Source: Ferrovibrio terrae_B (GTDB taxonomy: Bacteria; Pseudomonadota; Alphaproteobacteria; Ferrovibrionales; Ferrovibrionaceae). From it: a DNA stretch of 64,000 nucleotides. Under the pieces are notes generated by a model. The model was not told the DNA's origin. It worked only from the letters and a program-made list of their open reading frames with translations, and ran no database searches. The DNA lies in NCBI RefSeq assembly GCF_943371255.1, contig NZ_CALRUC010000008.1:1-64000 (forward strand), in the 5' to 3' direction. This document shows, one piece after another, positions 43,999 to 51,739 of this stretch; within the stretch, counting starts at the first letter, position 1; every line of letters begins with the position of its first letter. A program made the translations under genes and the position numbers.

Positions 43999-44918
43999 CT
44001 GCTGAGTTGCTCGCCATATTCATCGCATCGAGCATCCGTCTGGCCGCTCCGCTCATATTTGCGGCGGTCGGAGAACTTGTCAGCGAGCGGGCCGGGGTTC
44101 TGAACCTTAGCCTTGAGGGAATGATGCTGGCGGCAGCATTCGGCGGCGCACTGGGTGCATTTGTCACCGGGTCACCATGGGTAGGCCTGCTGACGGGTGT
44201 ACTGTTTGCGGTGGTGGTTTCGGCGGTTCAGGCCGTCTTCAGTGTGAGTCTCAGGGCGAATCAGATAGTTGTCGGCATCGGTATCAACATAGTCGTGCTT
44301 GGGGCCACAACGGTCGCATCTCGGGGCATCTTTGGGCGCGATCCGGGCTTCTCAATTGAGGGTTTCGGCAAGCTGAATTTCGAGCCACTTTCGAACCTTC
44401 CAATACTTGGAACAGCACTTTTCCAGCAGACAGGCCTTGTTTACCTTGCTCCAGTTCTCGCTTTACTGGTCTGGTGGCTGTTGTATCGGTCAACTGCGGG
44501 GATAGCTATTCGAGCGGCGGGAGACGAGCCTAAGGCGGCCGACAAAAGTGGGGTTGCGGTGCCCCGCATTCGCTGGCTGGCAATTCTGTTTACTGGCATC
44601 CTCGCTGGTTTCGGTGGAGCGATCTATTCAATCGCCGACATCCACTCATTCACCGAGAACATGACGGGCGGCGTGGGGTATCTCGCCATAGCAGCGGTCA
44701 TCTTCGGCCGTTGGCGGGTGTTGGGCACATTCGTGGCGTGCCTGGTATTCGGGGCGGCGACCTCACTGCAGTTCCAGTTGCCGGCCATGGGCATTGCACT
44801 CGTGCCTGTCGCACTGCTCGTTATGCTTCCCTACGCCTTGGCTCTGCTGGCTGTATCGGGACTGGTTGGTCGGCAATCGCCACCGCGCGCGCTTACGATC
44901 CCGTTCTTCCGGCGCTGA
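43995..44918 (+). CDS. ABC transporter permease (second subunit)
   Basis: A 307-residue permease, partner of the previous gene. The family stretch is GVLNLSLEGMMLAAAFGGA, then SLRANQIVVGIGINIV and the cytosolic loop GDEPKAADKSGVAVPRIRWL. It is the last gene of the operon. A 571-bp gene-poor gap with a tRNA-fMet remnant follows. Confidence 0.9.
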   Translation: MTAELLAIFIASSIRLAAPLIFAAVGELVSERAGVLNLSLEGMMLAAAFGGALGAFVTGSPWVGLLTGVLFAVVVSAVQAVFSVSLRANQIVVGIGINIVVLGATTVASRGIFGRDPGFSIEGFGKLNFEPLSNLPILGTALFQQTGLVYLAPVLALLVWWLLYRSTAGIAIRAAGDEPKAADKSGVAVPRIRWLAILFTGILAGFGGAIYSIADIHSFTENMTGGVGYLAIAAVIFGRWRVLGTFVACLVFGAATSLQFQLPAMGIALVPVALLVMLPYALALLAVSGLVGRQSPPRALTIPFFRR

Positions 44919-45060
44919 TTTGTTGGAGCTGCACGGCTAGGCTCATTGCCCCTCACATACCTTAATCCACTGTTACCACCGCAGCTTGGCGCGGGACTGG
45001 CCATTTCTACGATTTCGATTGTTGCCATGGGACATTTCAACTGCGTTTTTGCCTGCAGGA

Positions 45061-45089
45061 TTCCAAATTGTCCCCCGAGAATATTTTTC
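45061..45089 (+). repeat. Dispersed intergenic motif, copy near the tRNA-fMet remnant
   Basis: TTCCAAATTGTCCCCCG followed by AGAATATTTTTC aligns with the copies at 13465 and 23354. GGGACATTT at 45029-45037 forms an inverted partner to its AAATTGTCCC. Confidence 0.5.
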
Positions 45090-45142
45090 ACGAAGCAGTA
45101 AGGTGACCAGCCACAGGCCGGCAGCTCAGCACCGAAGCCATA

Positions 45143-45191
45143 GTTCTCATAACCTGATGGTTCGTAGGTTCAAATCCCATTCCCGCAGCCA
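45143..45191 (+). pseudogene. tRNA-fMet(CAT) 3' half, decayed or att-site remnant
   Basis: The sequence keeps the initiator tRNA anticodon loop CTCATAA, the following ACCTGA block, the T arm region CGTAGGTTCAAATCC and a CCCGCA-GCCA end. The anticodon stem no longer pairs, the T stem has a mismatch and no 5' half is found upstream. A tRNA-type terminator follows, which suggests the 3' flank of a real tRNA locus was copied or left behind. Confidence 0.55.
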
Positions 45192-45201
45192 AATCAAAAC
45201 C

Positions 45202-45229
45202 CCGCCAGGTTTGCCTGTGCGGTTTTTTT
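45202..45229 (+). terminator. Rho-independent terminator after the tRNA remnant
   Basis: CCGC-CAGG pairs with CCTG-T-GCGG (one bulged T, loop TTTG) and is followed by seven T. It would end transcription entering from the tRNA remnant or the ABC operon. Confidence 0.8.
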
Positions 45230-45440
45230 GTTTATTCAAGTCATCTCGTGGAGGCCGTGTGCAAAGCGCCCCACCGGCCGCAATCGGAAGCAGGATTCCG
45301 TCCCTATCTTTTTCAGCGGCCGGGCCCGAACATTCGGCGCAGCCGAAGGAAGAGGCCGATGGTTGGCATTCAGGGAGTGAGGTTCGGGGCGTGCTGGCTG
45401 AAAGTGCCCGGGCGCGAGTACTGAGAAGTGCTTGCATTTA

Positions 45441-45460
45441 AAACAAACGTTCGTTAGTAT
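45441..45460. promoter_or_regulatory. TetR-type operator, TRAP permease promoter
   Basis: AAACAAAC-GTTC-GTTAGTAT, an imperfect 8-4-8 palindrome, lies 30 bp before the DctQ-type gene. Near-identical sites occur at 49240, 50063, 51658, 56060 and 60659. Confidence 0.65.
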
Positions 45461-45489
45461 ATACACGGCTTTGTTGCCGGGGAGGGATA

Positions 45490-45993
45490 ATGGAAAACCG
45501 AGTAAGGCACGGCCTTTCATGGCTTTTTCGGATCGAGGTCTTCGTTGCCTGCACGTCGCTGATGCTCGTTGTCATTGCGCTGTTGGCGGATGTTGTCGCG
45601 CGCGAAATCGGGGGCAACGGCATTTTCGGTGCCCAGCGTTTCGCGGTCTTCGCAAATTCGGTCGGCGGTCTCCTCGGCTTTGCGATCGTCGTGCATACCG
45701 GCGGGCATCTGCGAGTGGGCGTGGTCGACAAGCTCATCCCTGAGAAATGGGAACCGCTGGTCATCCGCTTCTGCGATTTTCTCTCCGCCTCGCTCTGCAT
45801 TTTGCTGGGTTACCTCGCGCTCGTCTTCGTGCGGAGTACCTATGATCTTGGCGATACCGAACCGGTATTCGACATCAAGATCTGGCCCATCCAGATAGTG
45901 CTTCCCTATCTCTTCGGCGTTTCGGCGCTCCGGTACCTGTGTTACGCGGCGTTTCCTGCGGTTCGTCCCGAAGACAAAGAAATCGAGCAATAG
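45490..45993 (+). CDS. TRAP transporter small permease (DctQ)
   Basis: A 167-residue DctQ-type membrane protein with four hydrophobic segments and the typical GGHLRVGVVDKLIP loop. GGGGAGGGA precedes the ATG. Together with the large permease 39 bp downstream and the binding protein on the opposite strand (48153-49166), it forms a TRAP importer for the substrate of the adjacent pathway. Confidence 0.85.
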   Translation: MENRVRHGLSWLFRIEVFVACTSLMLVVIALLADVVAREIGGNGIFGAQRFAVFANSVGGLLGFAIVVHTGGHLRVGVVDKLIPEKWEPLVIRFCDFLSASLCILLGYLALVFVRSTYDLGDTEPVFDIKIWPIQIVLPYLFGVSALRYLCYAAFPAVRPEDKEIEQ

Positions 45994-46032
45994 CGAGCTC
46001 TTCCGGCTCACCAACAAACGCGGGGGCGTAGC

Positions 46033-47298
46033 GTGACGACTGGACTGATACTGGCAGGCATCATTGTTGCCCTGATTCTGCTGCGCCAAAACATTATCCT
46101 TACGCTCGCTGTCGCCGTTGCGTTCATTCACACCTATATGGCGAAGAGCAAACCGGAATTCCTGATTCAGGACATCTGGTTCACGGTCGACCGTGAAGTC
46201 CTTCTCTCCATTCCGATGTTCATCGTCGCTGGCATGGTCATGGCGCGCGGCTCAATCGCAGCACGTCTGACCCGCATCATGGCGGCGCTCACGACGAATA
46301 TCCCTGGTGGTTTGGGCATTGCGACCGTGCTGTCGCTTGCCGGCTTCTCGGCGATCTCCGGATCTTCGGTGGTAACCATGATGGCGATCGGCAGCATCAT
46401 GTATCCGGCATTGCTGAAAGCCGGTTATTCGAAGAGTTTCTCCCTGGGGCTTCTCTGCTCTGGCGGTACGCTGGGCATCATCATCCCGCCCAGCATCCTG
46501 ATGATCGTCTACGGGATCATGACCGAGGTCTCGATCACGGATCTCTTCCTTGCTGGATGGGGACCCGGCCTGCTTCTGACCGGCGGATTGAGCCTTTACT
46601 CATATTTCGTCAACAGAAAGATGGAGACGAAAGCTATCGACATGATTGAGTTGGCCACCGCCCTGCGTCAGGGCGCAGCCGCAATACTCATGCCGGTCAT
46701 TCTACTGGGAGGCATCTACAGCGGCTACTTCACAGTCACGGAGTCCGCGGCGCTGGCCGTCGCTTACGCGCTGCTCATCGAGTTTTTCGTGCATCGTGAG
46801 TTGAAGGCGAAGGATTTCGGAAACATCCTGCTGGAGACGATCAAGCTCCTTGGCAGCCTGCTGCCTCTGGTCGCGATTGCAGGCAGTCTGAATACAATTC
46901 TCGACTATGCCGGAGTGCCTGCCGCGCTTGTAACCTTCATGCAAGGCTATGTTGTCGATAAATGGAGCATGCTGCTCGTCGTCAACGTCTTGCTCCTGTT
47001 GGCTGGCGCCCTCATGGACGAAGTTTCGGCCATTGTGGTTCTGGCTCCGCTGCTCCACCCGCTGGGCGTGGCCTACGGCTTCAACCCCATTCACTTCGGG
47101 ACCATCACCATCGTGAACCTGCAGATCGGGTATGTGGCCCCGCCGGTGGCGATCAACCTGATCGTGGCAATGGTGGTGTTCAAGGAGCAGTTCGGTTTCA
47201 TATGCCGGTCTGTCATTCCGTTCATCGGCATTATGCTGTTCGTTCTGCTCATAACCGCGATGTTCCCGGAAATATCTCTGGCATTCCTGGGTAAGTAA
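46033..47298 (+). CDS. TRAP transporter large permease (DctM)
   Basis: A 421-residue DctM-type permease with about twelve hydrophobic segments and the landmarks GTLGIIIPPSILMIVYGIMTEVSI (in part) and VAPPVAINLI. The start is GTG at 46033. The gene follows the DctQ subunit directly, so both are one unit under the TetR-type operator at 45441. Confidence 0.9.
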   Translation: MTTGLILAGIIVALILLRQNIILTLAVAVAFIHTYMAKSKPEFLIQDIWFTVDREVLLSIPMFIVAGMVMARGSIAARLTRIMAALTTNIPGGLGIATVLSLAGFSAISGSSVVTMMAIGSIMYPALLKAGYSKSFSLGLLCSGGTLGIIIPPSILMIVYGIMTEVSITDLFLAGWGPGLLLTGGLSLYSYFVNRKMETKAIDMIELATALRQGAAAILMPVILLGGIYSGYFTVTESAALAVAYALLIEFFVHRELKAKDFGNILLETIKLLGSLLPLVAIAGSLNTILDYAGVPAALVTFMQGYVVDKWSMLLVVNVLLLLAGALMDEVSAIVVLAPLLHPLGVAYGFNPIHFGTITIVNLQIGYVAPPVAINLIVAMVVFKEQFGFICRSVIPFIGIMLFVLLITAMFPEISLAFLGK

Positions 47299-47359
47299 GC
47301 GCCGGAAGCGGGCTCTGCATCGGGGTAACGCCTGCTCACGCGCGTTAAACTCGAAAACT

Positions 47360-48037
47360 TCAGCTCTTCTGGTGTTGATGCCGAAACATGTGGCGGCGGG
47401 CCTCGTCGTCGAAAGCCGGCTTGAACTGGAATCTTTCCTTCAGAGCCAGGGCGCGGATGGCGGCGTCGCGCGCGCCGATCTGGTCCACAAGCCGCTGTAC
47501 ATGCGGGAACCTAGACGACGCGCCATCGCCCATGACAAAGTCCATCATACGCGCCCACCCCCAGGCCGCCATGTCGACAAATGAATAACGGCCGCCGACC
47601 AGGAACTCGTTCGAGGTCAGGTGGTCATCCAAGACTTTGAAATGACGCTCCGCCTCGAACTGGTACCGGTTGGACGAATAGGGCGAGGCATCATTCGCGA
47701 AGTGGCGGAAATGTACAGCCTGGCCACTGTATGGGCCAATTCCGGTGGCGACGAACATCAGCCAGGACAGCATATCGCCGCGATACCGGCTCTCCGGCAT
47801 GAACATGTCATGCTTTTCGGCGAGATAAAGAAGGATCGCATTACTGTCAAATACGATGGTTCCGCCGTCGTCGATAACCGGAACCTTGGCGTTCGGATTG
47901 AGTTTCAGAAATTCGGAGCCGAACTGCTGGCCCCTCTTGGTGTCGACGGCAACCGCTTCGTAAAGCAGACCCGCTTCTTCCAGAAACAGGGCCACTTTCG
48001 TGGGATTGGGCGAGCCGTTGAAATAGAACTTCAACAT
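47360..48037 (-). CDS. Glutathione S-transferase family protein
   Basis: A 225-residue GST. The N-terminal thioredoxin fold (MLKFYFNGSPNPTKVALFLEE, with NAKVPVIDD and DSNAILLYLAE) is followed by an alpha-helical domain. It may conjugate glutathione or act as a glutathione-dependent isomerase or hydrolase. AGGAG precedes the start. A strong terminator separates it from the upstream TRAP binding-protein gene, and no TetR-type site is seen in front of it. Confidence 0.88.
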   Translation of the reverse strand: MLKFYFNGSPNPTKVALFLEEAGLLYEAVAVDTKRGQQFGSEFLKLNPNAKVPVIDDGGTIVFDSNAILLYLAEKHDMFMPESRYRGDMLSWLMFVATGIGPYSGQAVHFRHFANDASPYSSNRYQFEAERHFKVLDDHLTSNEFLVGGRYSFVDMAAWGWARMMDFVMGDGASSRFPHVQRLVDQIGARDAAIRALALKERFQFKPAFDDEARRHMFRHQHQKS

Positions 48038-48094
48038 GGGTTTCTCCTGTCAGCTTCTGCTGCGGTTTGCCGGAACGTTAACGTTGTCAGACTA

Positions 48095-48128
48095 CAAAAA
48101 AGAGCCCCCGCAGTACTGCGGGGGCTCG
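48095..48128 (-). terminator. Rho-independent terminator of the TRAP binding-protein gene
   Basis: GAGCCCCCGCAG and CTGCGGGGGCTC form a 12-bp perfect stem (with TA at the centre). The minus strand continues with six T. It lies 25 bp after the stop of the minus-strand binding-protein gene. Confidence 0.9.
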
Positions 48129-48152
48129 TGAAAGTCCGGGGCGTGAAGAGGT

Positions 48153-49166
48153 TCAGCTCTTCTGCTTCTTGAATTCCTCTTTGCCCTTCTCGATGGCCCT
48201 GTACAGTTCCATCGCACCCGGGCCGAGCTTGTCGACGAAGGCATCGACATGGGGTTTGACCAGCCCCTGCCACTGTGCCTTCTGGGCGTCATTCAACTCA
48301 TAGACCTTGCCGTTCTTCGACAGGAAGTCCTTCATCTTGGTCTTCTCGTCGGCGAACCAGCGATCGCGGACCGAGTTCGAATCAGGCAGGCCGGCCACGA
48401 TCTTCTGGCGGGTGGCGCTGTCGATCTTGTCCCATGCGGCCTTGTTGGCGAAGTAGAGCCAGGGATGATGCAGATGCTGGGTGACAACGAAATGCGGTGC
48501 GGACTGCGCGCCCGGCGTCGTCATGTAGAATGCAAACGGCAGATCACCTGCAACGACCAAGTTCTGCTCCAGGCCGGGCCAGAGTTCGCTGATCGGCAGA
48601 GTAACACCATTGGTATGCAGAGCCGACCAGAACATCTTTGACGCTGCGGCGGGCGATACACGGGCTTTCTGGCCCTTCAGGGAGGCCGGATCGCTGCAGT
48701 TCATCTTGCAGAAAACGCCATTGTAGCCCGCCTCATGCACGGCCAGCAGGACGAGACCCTTTTCCTCGAACTGCTTGGCCAGAACCGGAAAAGCATACTT
48801 GTCGGTGACGAAGCGACGCTGGGCATCCGAGTCCCAGATATTGGGAACGCTCATGACAGTCGCGTTCGGAACGGCGACGCTGGAGCCGAAGGCCGACGTG
48901 CCGCCCATTTCCAGACGGCCGCGAATAACTTGGCTGACCATCTCCTGCTCATTGCCCACGAACTGGCGTTCGATGACGACTTTACCGCCGGCTGCCTTGG
49001 TTATGGCTCCGGCGAACTCATCGTCGAGCGTGGCACCGAAGGCGGGGTGCTGCATCAAGGTCGCAAGTTTCCAGCTTTCCTGGGCGGTTGCCGTTTGAAT
49101 TGCGAATACGGAGATTGCGACGCCTACCGCGAGTGCAGTCACACTCCGGCTGATCGAGAAATCCAT
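48153..49166 (-). CDS. TRAP transporter substrate-binding protein (DctP type)
   Basis: A 337-residue DctP-family receptor. The signal peptide ends near QTATAQE (about residue 30), followed by SWKLATLMQHPAFGATLDDEFAGAI (in part). GGGAGGAAATC precedes the ATG. The matching DctQ and DctM genes are on the other strand at 45490-47298. A TetR-type operator lies 74 bp upstream of the start, so both halves of the transporter should respond to the same regulator. Confidence 0.87.
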   Translation of the reverse strand: MDFSISRSVTALAVGVAISVFAIQTATAQESWKLATLMQHPAFGATLDDEFAGAITKAAGGKVVIERQFVGNEQEMVSQVIRGRLEMGGTSAFGSSVAVPNATVMSVPNIWDSDAQRRFVTDKYAFPVLAKQFEEKGLVLLAVHEAGYNGVFCKMNCSDPASLKGQKARVSPAAASKMFWSALHTNGVTLPISELWPGLEQNLVVAGDLPFAFYMTTPGAQSAPHFVVTQHLHHPWLYFANKAAWDKIDSATRQKIVAGLPDSNSVRDRWFADEKTKMKDFLSKNGKVYELNDAQKAQWQGLVKPHVDAFVDKLGPGAMELYRAIEKGKEEFKKQKS

Positions 49167-49239
49167 GATTTCCTCCCTGGATGTGTTTTTTTACATCTGA
49201 TCATGCCAGGCGGAATATCCGCATAGGCAGGTCAGATAA

Positions 49240-49259
49240 GAACGAACATTTGTTAGTAT
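49240..49259. promoter_or_regulatory. TetR-type operator, TRAP binding-protein promoter
   Basis: GAACGAAC-ATTT-GTTAGTAT matches the 8-4-8 palindrome, with its right arm identical to those at 45441 and 60659. Confidence 0.6.
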
Positions 49260-49321
49260 CCATAAATCCGTGGCCTATGCAATTGCCTTTTTAGCGGGGA
49301 ATGCCTGAGGACGCTGCGTCA

Positions 49322-49996
49322 TCAGGGATGTTTCGGGTGAATCCAAGGTTTCTCAGGCCCGTACACCATGACTTCGCGCACCGGCAGGAAGATCTGCGGC
49401 AGGCCTTCCGCCGGGCTGGTGTATTCCCGGTAGGCAGCGGTCCTGACCAAGGCCTCGTTGAACCAGGCTTCGATGAGAAGGTCGCAGCTGAATGTGCTCT
49501 TACTGAAGCCCAGCGCGCTCGCCGTGTTCACATCGAGGTGGTTTGCCACGATACGGCTGGCGGTACGCAGTCTGTCCTGTGTGAATGCGGACGAAGCCAT
49601 CAGCAGCAGCGCCTTGAACTGGGTCGCCGGGCCATCAACGACGACCTCCTCCCAACCGAGCAGGGATACAGTTTCGGCGATATCGAACAGGTAACGCTCG
49701 TCATCCTGAACGTTTGCGTAGTCAGGGTGGTTGAAGAATCCCTTACTGTAATCGCCTCGCGGAACCTGGGTCGTCATGGTCACGCCATCGAACAAGGGCT
49801 CTGAGTCATCCGGAAGACGCTCGACATGGTTCTGAACATATCGACTGGCAAACTGGCGAAAACCTTCTTGCGAGGACGCAAGCGGGCCATGGGTAGTTTC
49901 GTAGTGTGTGCTAAAGGCTTCGCGCGACAGCGCCGGATTGCGCCGCAACAGCGAGTGTCGACGATATGTCTTCTGCCCGTGTTCTGAGATCGGCAT
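49322..49996 (-). CDS. EthD-domain (dimeric alpha/beta-barrel) protein
   Basis: A 224-residue protein with an EthD-like start (HSLLRRNPALSREAFSTHYETTHGPLA), in which the conserved H-Y-x-x-x-H-G-P pattern is visible. EthD-like proteins occur in catabolic clusters for ethers, sterols and aromatic polyketides; some act as small monooxygenases or cyclases. It is divergent from another EthD-like gene, with a TetR-type site between the two starts. The exact role is unknown. Confidence 0.72.
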   Translation of the reverse strand: MPISEHGQKTYRRHSLLRRNPALSREAFSTHYETTHGPLASSQEGFRQFASRYVQNHVERLPDDSEPLFDGVTMTTQVPRGDYSKGFFNHPDYANVQDDERYLFDIAETVSLLGWEEVVVDGPATQFKALLLMASSAFTQDRLRTASRIVANHLDVNTASALGFSKSTFSCDLLIEAWFNEALVRTAAYREYTSPAEGLPQIFLPVREVMVYGPEKPWIHPKHP

Positions 49997-50062
49997 GGGT
50001 TCTGTCTCCTGGCCTGCATGAGTGGGTAGCGGACGGCCCTGAAACGCTCGCCCTAGACTTAA

Positions 50063-50082
50063 ATACTAACAACCGTTAGTTT
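50063..50082. promoter_or_regulatory. TetR-type operator between the divergent EthD-like genes
   Basis: ATACTAAC-AACC-GTTAGTTT is a nearly perfect 8-4-8 palindrome (seven of eight arm pairs). It sits 67 bp from the minus-strand start and 54 bp from the plus-strand start. Confidence 0.65.
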
Positions 50083-50135
50083 GTTAACGTTCCAAGTCGA
50101 TACGGGTCAAGTTTTTTTAAGCGCGGAGGCAGACG

Positions 50136-50822
50136 GTGCCGCAGATAGCGTTGTTTCGGCTGGATGGCTCGACCGATTCGAGAGCGGCGGCCAGGTCAGG
50201 TTTGCGTGCGGAATTGGTCGAAGACATTTTCCGGCGGGCCTCCGGACCATCTGAAGCAATTATCATGACCGGCATCGACGAGCCGCGAGAAATGAACCTG
50301 TATCGTGAGGGCAATGACTTCGCGCCGCCATTCGATCTCGCAATCAAGGCCGAGTATGCTGACGATAAAGCCTTCCTCACGAATCTTGGTGCATTCGGGC
50401 GCCAGAGCCGGTTCGCCTCTTTCAGCGGCTTCAGAACCGAGGCAACGCTGAAGAAGGGCTCGGCGCAGCTATGGCAGCCCGGAGAAGTTCCAGGCATCCA
50501 CATGCTGCACCCTTTGCATTTTTACGAAGATCTCCCCCGCTCCGCATTACTGCGCAGCTGGCGGGACATCCATGGCGATTTGGCGCTGCATGCACATGCG
50601 GGCGCGAATTATTACACCCAACAGCTTACTTTAACGGGGTTGATCTCGCCGGAAGTGGATTTCGGCGGCTTCTCTGAGTTCCATTTTCCGAGCGTGACTG
50701 CGTTGGTCGAGCGCTATTTCGCATCCGACGAAGCACGAAAAGCCGTGCGCCACGATATCCGCCATTTCATCAAGGGCGTTCCGCCGCGCATGTTCTCCAT
50801 GGCATATCAGTATGTCGCTTGA
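50136..50822 (+). CDS. EthD-like hypothetical protein
   Basis: A 228-residue protein. Its second half contains LRSWRDIHGDLALHAHAGANYY, an EthD/NIPSNAP-like pattern (W-x-x-x-H-x-x-x-x-x-x-H). The first half may be a second, diverged barrel domain. The start is GTG with GGAGGC upstream. Catalytic role is unknown. It is expressed divergently from the other EthD-like gene and probably belongs to the same regulon. Confidence 0.65.
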   Translation: MPQIALFRLDGSTDSRAAARSGLRAELVEDIFRRASGPSEAIIMTGIDEPREMNLYREGNDFAPPFDLAIKAEYADDKAFLTNLGAFGRQSRFASFSGFRTEATLKKGSAQLWQPGEVPGIHMLHPLHFYEDLPRSALLRSWRDIHGDLALHAHAGANYYTQQLTLTGLISPEVDFGGFSEFHFPSVTALVERYFASDEARKAVRHDIRHFIKGVPPRMFSMAYQYVA

Positions 50823-50867
50823 CGGCATATATCGGCGGAAATAGCCAGTTCCGCGCAGGTCGTGGAC

Positions 50868-50887
50868 AAACAAACGGTAGTTCGTGC
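50868..50887. promoter_or_regulatory. Weaker TetR-type operator between convergent genes
   Basis: AAACAAAC-GGTA-GTTCGTGC keeps the left arm and part of the right arm, but lies between two gene ends rather than in a promoter. It may be a chance or decoy site. Confidence 0.3.
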
Positions 50888-50889
50888 GC

Positions 50890-51513
50890 TTACTTCTTGG
50901 CTGCCTTCTTTGCGGGAACGACTTCGGACTTGTGCAGCATGTTGAGCACAAGGCCGACATAGCGATCCTGCAGTTCGGGAATGGTCAGTTCGCCTTTCGG
51001 ATCGTACCAGGTCGGAATCGAGTTCAGCATGCCAAGGATTGCAAAGGTGGTGATCTTTGCATCCGTGACGTCGAAAATCCGCTCTTCAATTCCGGCCAGA
51101 ACGATGCTGCGCAGAATCAGCTCGTATCGTTTCCGCAGGTCGATCATGACCTTCAGGTTGTCTGGTTCAAGGCTGCGCAGCTCCATATTGCCGATGAAGA
51201 CTTCGGCTTTACGTGACGTATGGAATTCAATGTGATGTTTGACGAAGGCGGTAAGCCGGGACAGTGTCCCACGCTGCGGCAGTACTTTTTGCTCCGCGCT
51301 CACGACCAGATCTTCCTGGATGCTCTTCAGCAGCATGAAGAGCAAGTCCTGCTTGCTCTTGATGTGGTTGTAAAGCGAACCGGCCTGGAGACCGACATGT
51401 TCGGCGAGCAGACGCAGGCTGATGCCGTGATAGCCGTGCTGTGAAATCAGCTCAATCGCGGCCCGTCGCAACGCGCGCTGAGTGGTCTGCCCGTTAGATC
51501 CTGCAATTCGCAT
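50890..51513 (-). CDS. TetR-family transcriptional regulator
   Basis: A 207-residue TetR regulator. The HTH spans about residues 10-55 (RALRRAAIELISQHGYHGIS, LRLLAEHVGLQAGSLYNHIKSKQDLLFMLL). The rest is a helical ligand domain (YELILRSIVLAGIEERIFDV) and a lysine/alanine-rich tail. It lies centrally in the catabolic cluster and is the obvious candidate to bind the repeated 8-4-8 palindromes. Start at 51513 is preferred; a longer in-frame start at 51576 exists. Confidence 0.9.
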   Translation of the reverse strand: MRIAGSNGQTTQRALRRAAIELISQHGYHGISLRLLAEHVGLQAGSLYNHIKSKQDLLFMLLKSIQEDLVVSAEQKVLPQRGTLSRLTAFVKHHIEFHTSRKAEVFIGNMELRSLEPDNLKVMIDLRKRYELILRSIVLAGIEERIFDVTDAKITTFAILGMLNSIPTWYDPKGELTIPELQDRYVGLVLNMLHKSEVVPAKKAAKK

Positions 51514-51657
51514 GAGATTGTGTGTTCCTCGGTTCGAAAAAGTGTATAGGCAGAACCCCGCCGCCCGATCAATCAAGATCAGCCGTGCACGACCTTAAGT
51601 CGTTGCAGATTGGTGCCGGCCGCGAATCAACGCATTGACATTATGCGCATTCTATCG

Positions 51658-51677
51658 ATACAAACAAACATTAGTAT
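51658..51677. promoter_or_regulatory. TetR-type operator, thiolase-like promoter
   Basis: ATACAAAC-AAAC-ATTAGTAT fits the 8-4-8 pattern, 63 bp before the thiolase-like gene and 145 bp before the TetR gene, so it could serve both. Confidence 0.6.
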
Positions 51678-51739
51678 GTATCTATATGCTCGTGGTCGAC
51701 GGGCACGGCGCGGACTGTCGTGAGAGGAACGGTATCGGA

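Larger units (their letters stand above)
44919..45489. other. Gene-poor gap with tRNA-fMet remnant, repeat motif and terminator
   Basis: No convincing gene in 571 bp. From left to right: a copy of the dispersed motif (45061-45089), a decayed initiator tRNA 3' half (45143-45191), an intrinsic terminator (45202-45229) and a TetR-type operator (45441-45460) in the promoter of the TRAP genes. Confidence 0.6.

Noticed and set aside
44986..45441. A 151-codon plus-strand frame across the tRNA-fMet remnant
   Set aside because: It runs through the tRNA remnant and a terminator, so it cannot be a real protein gene.
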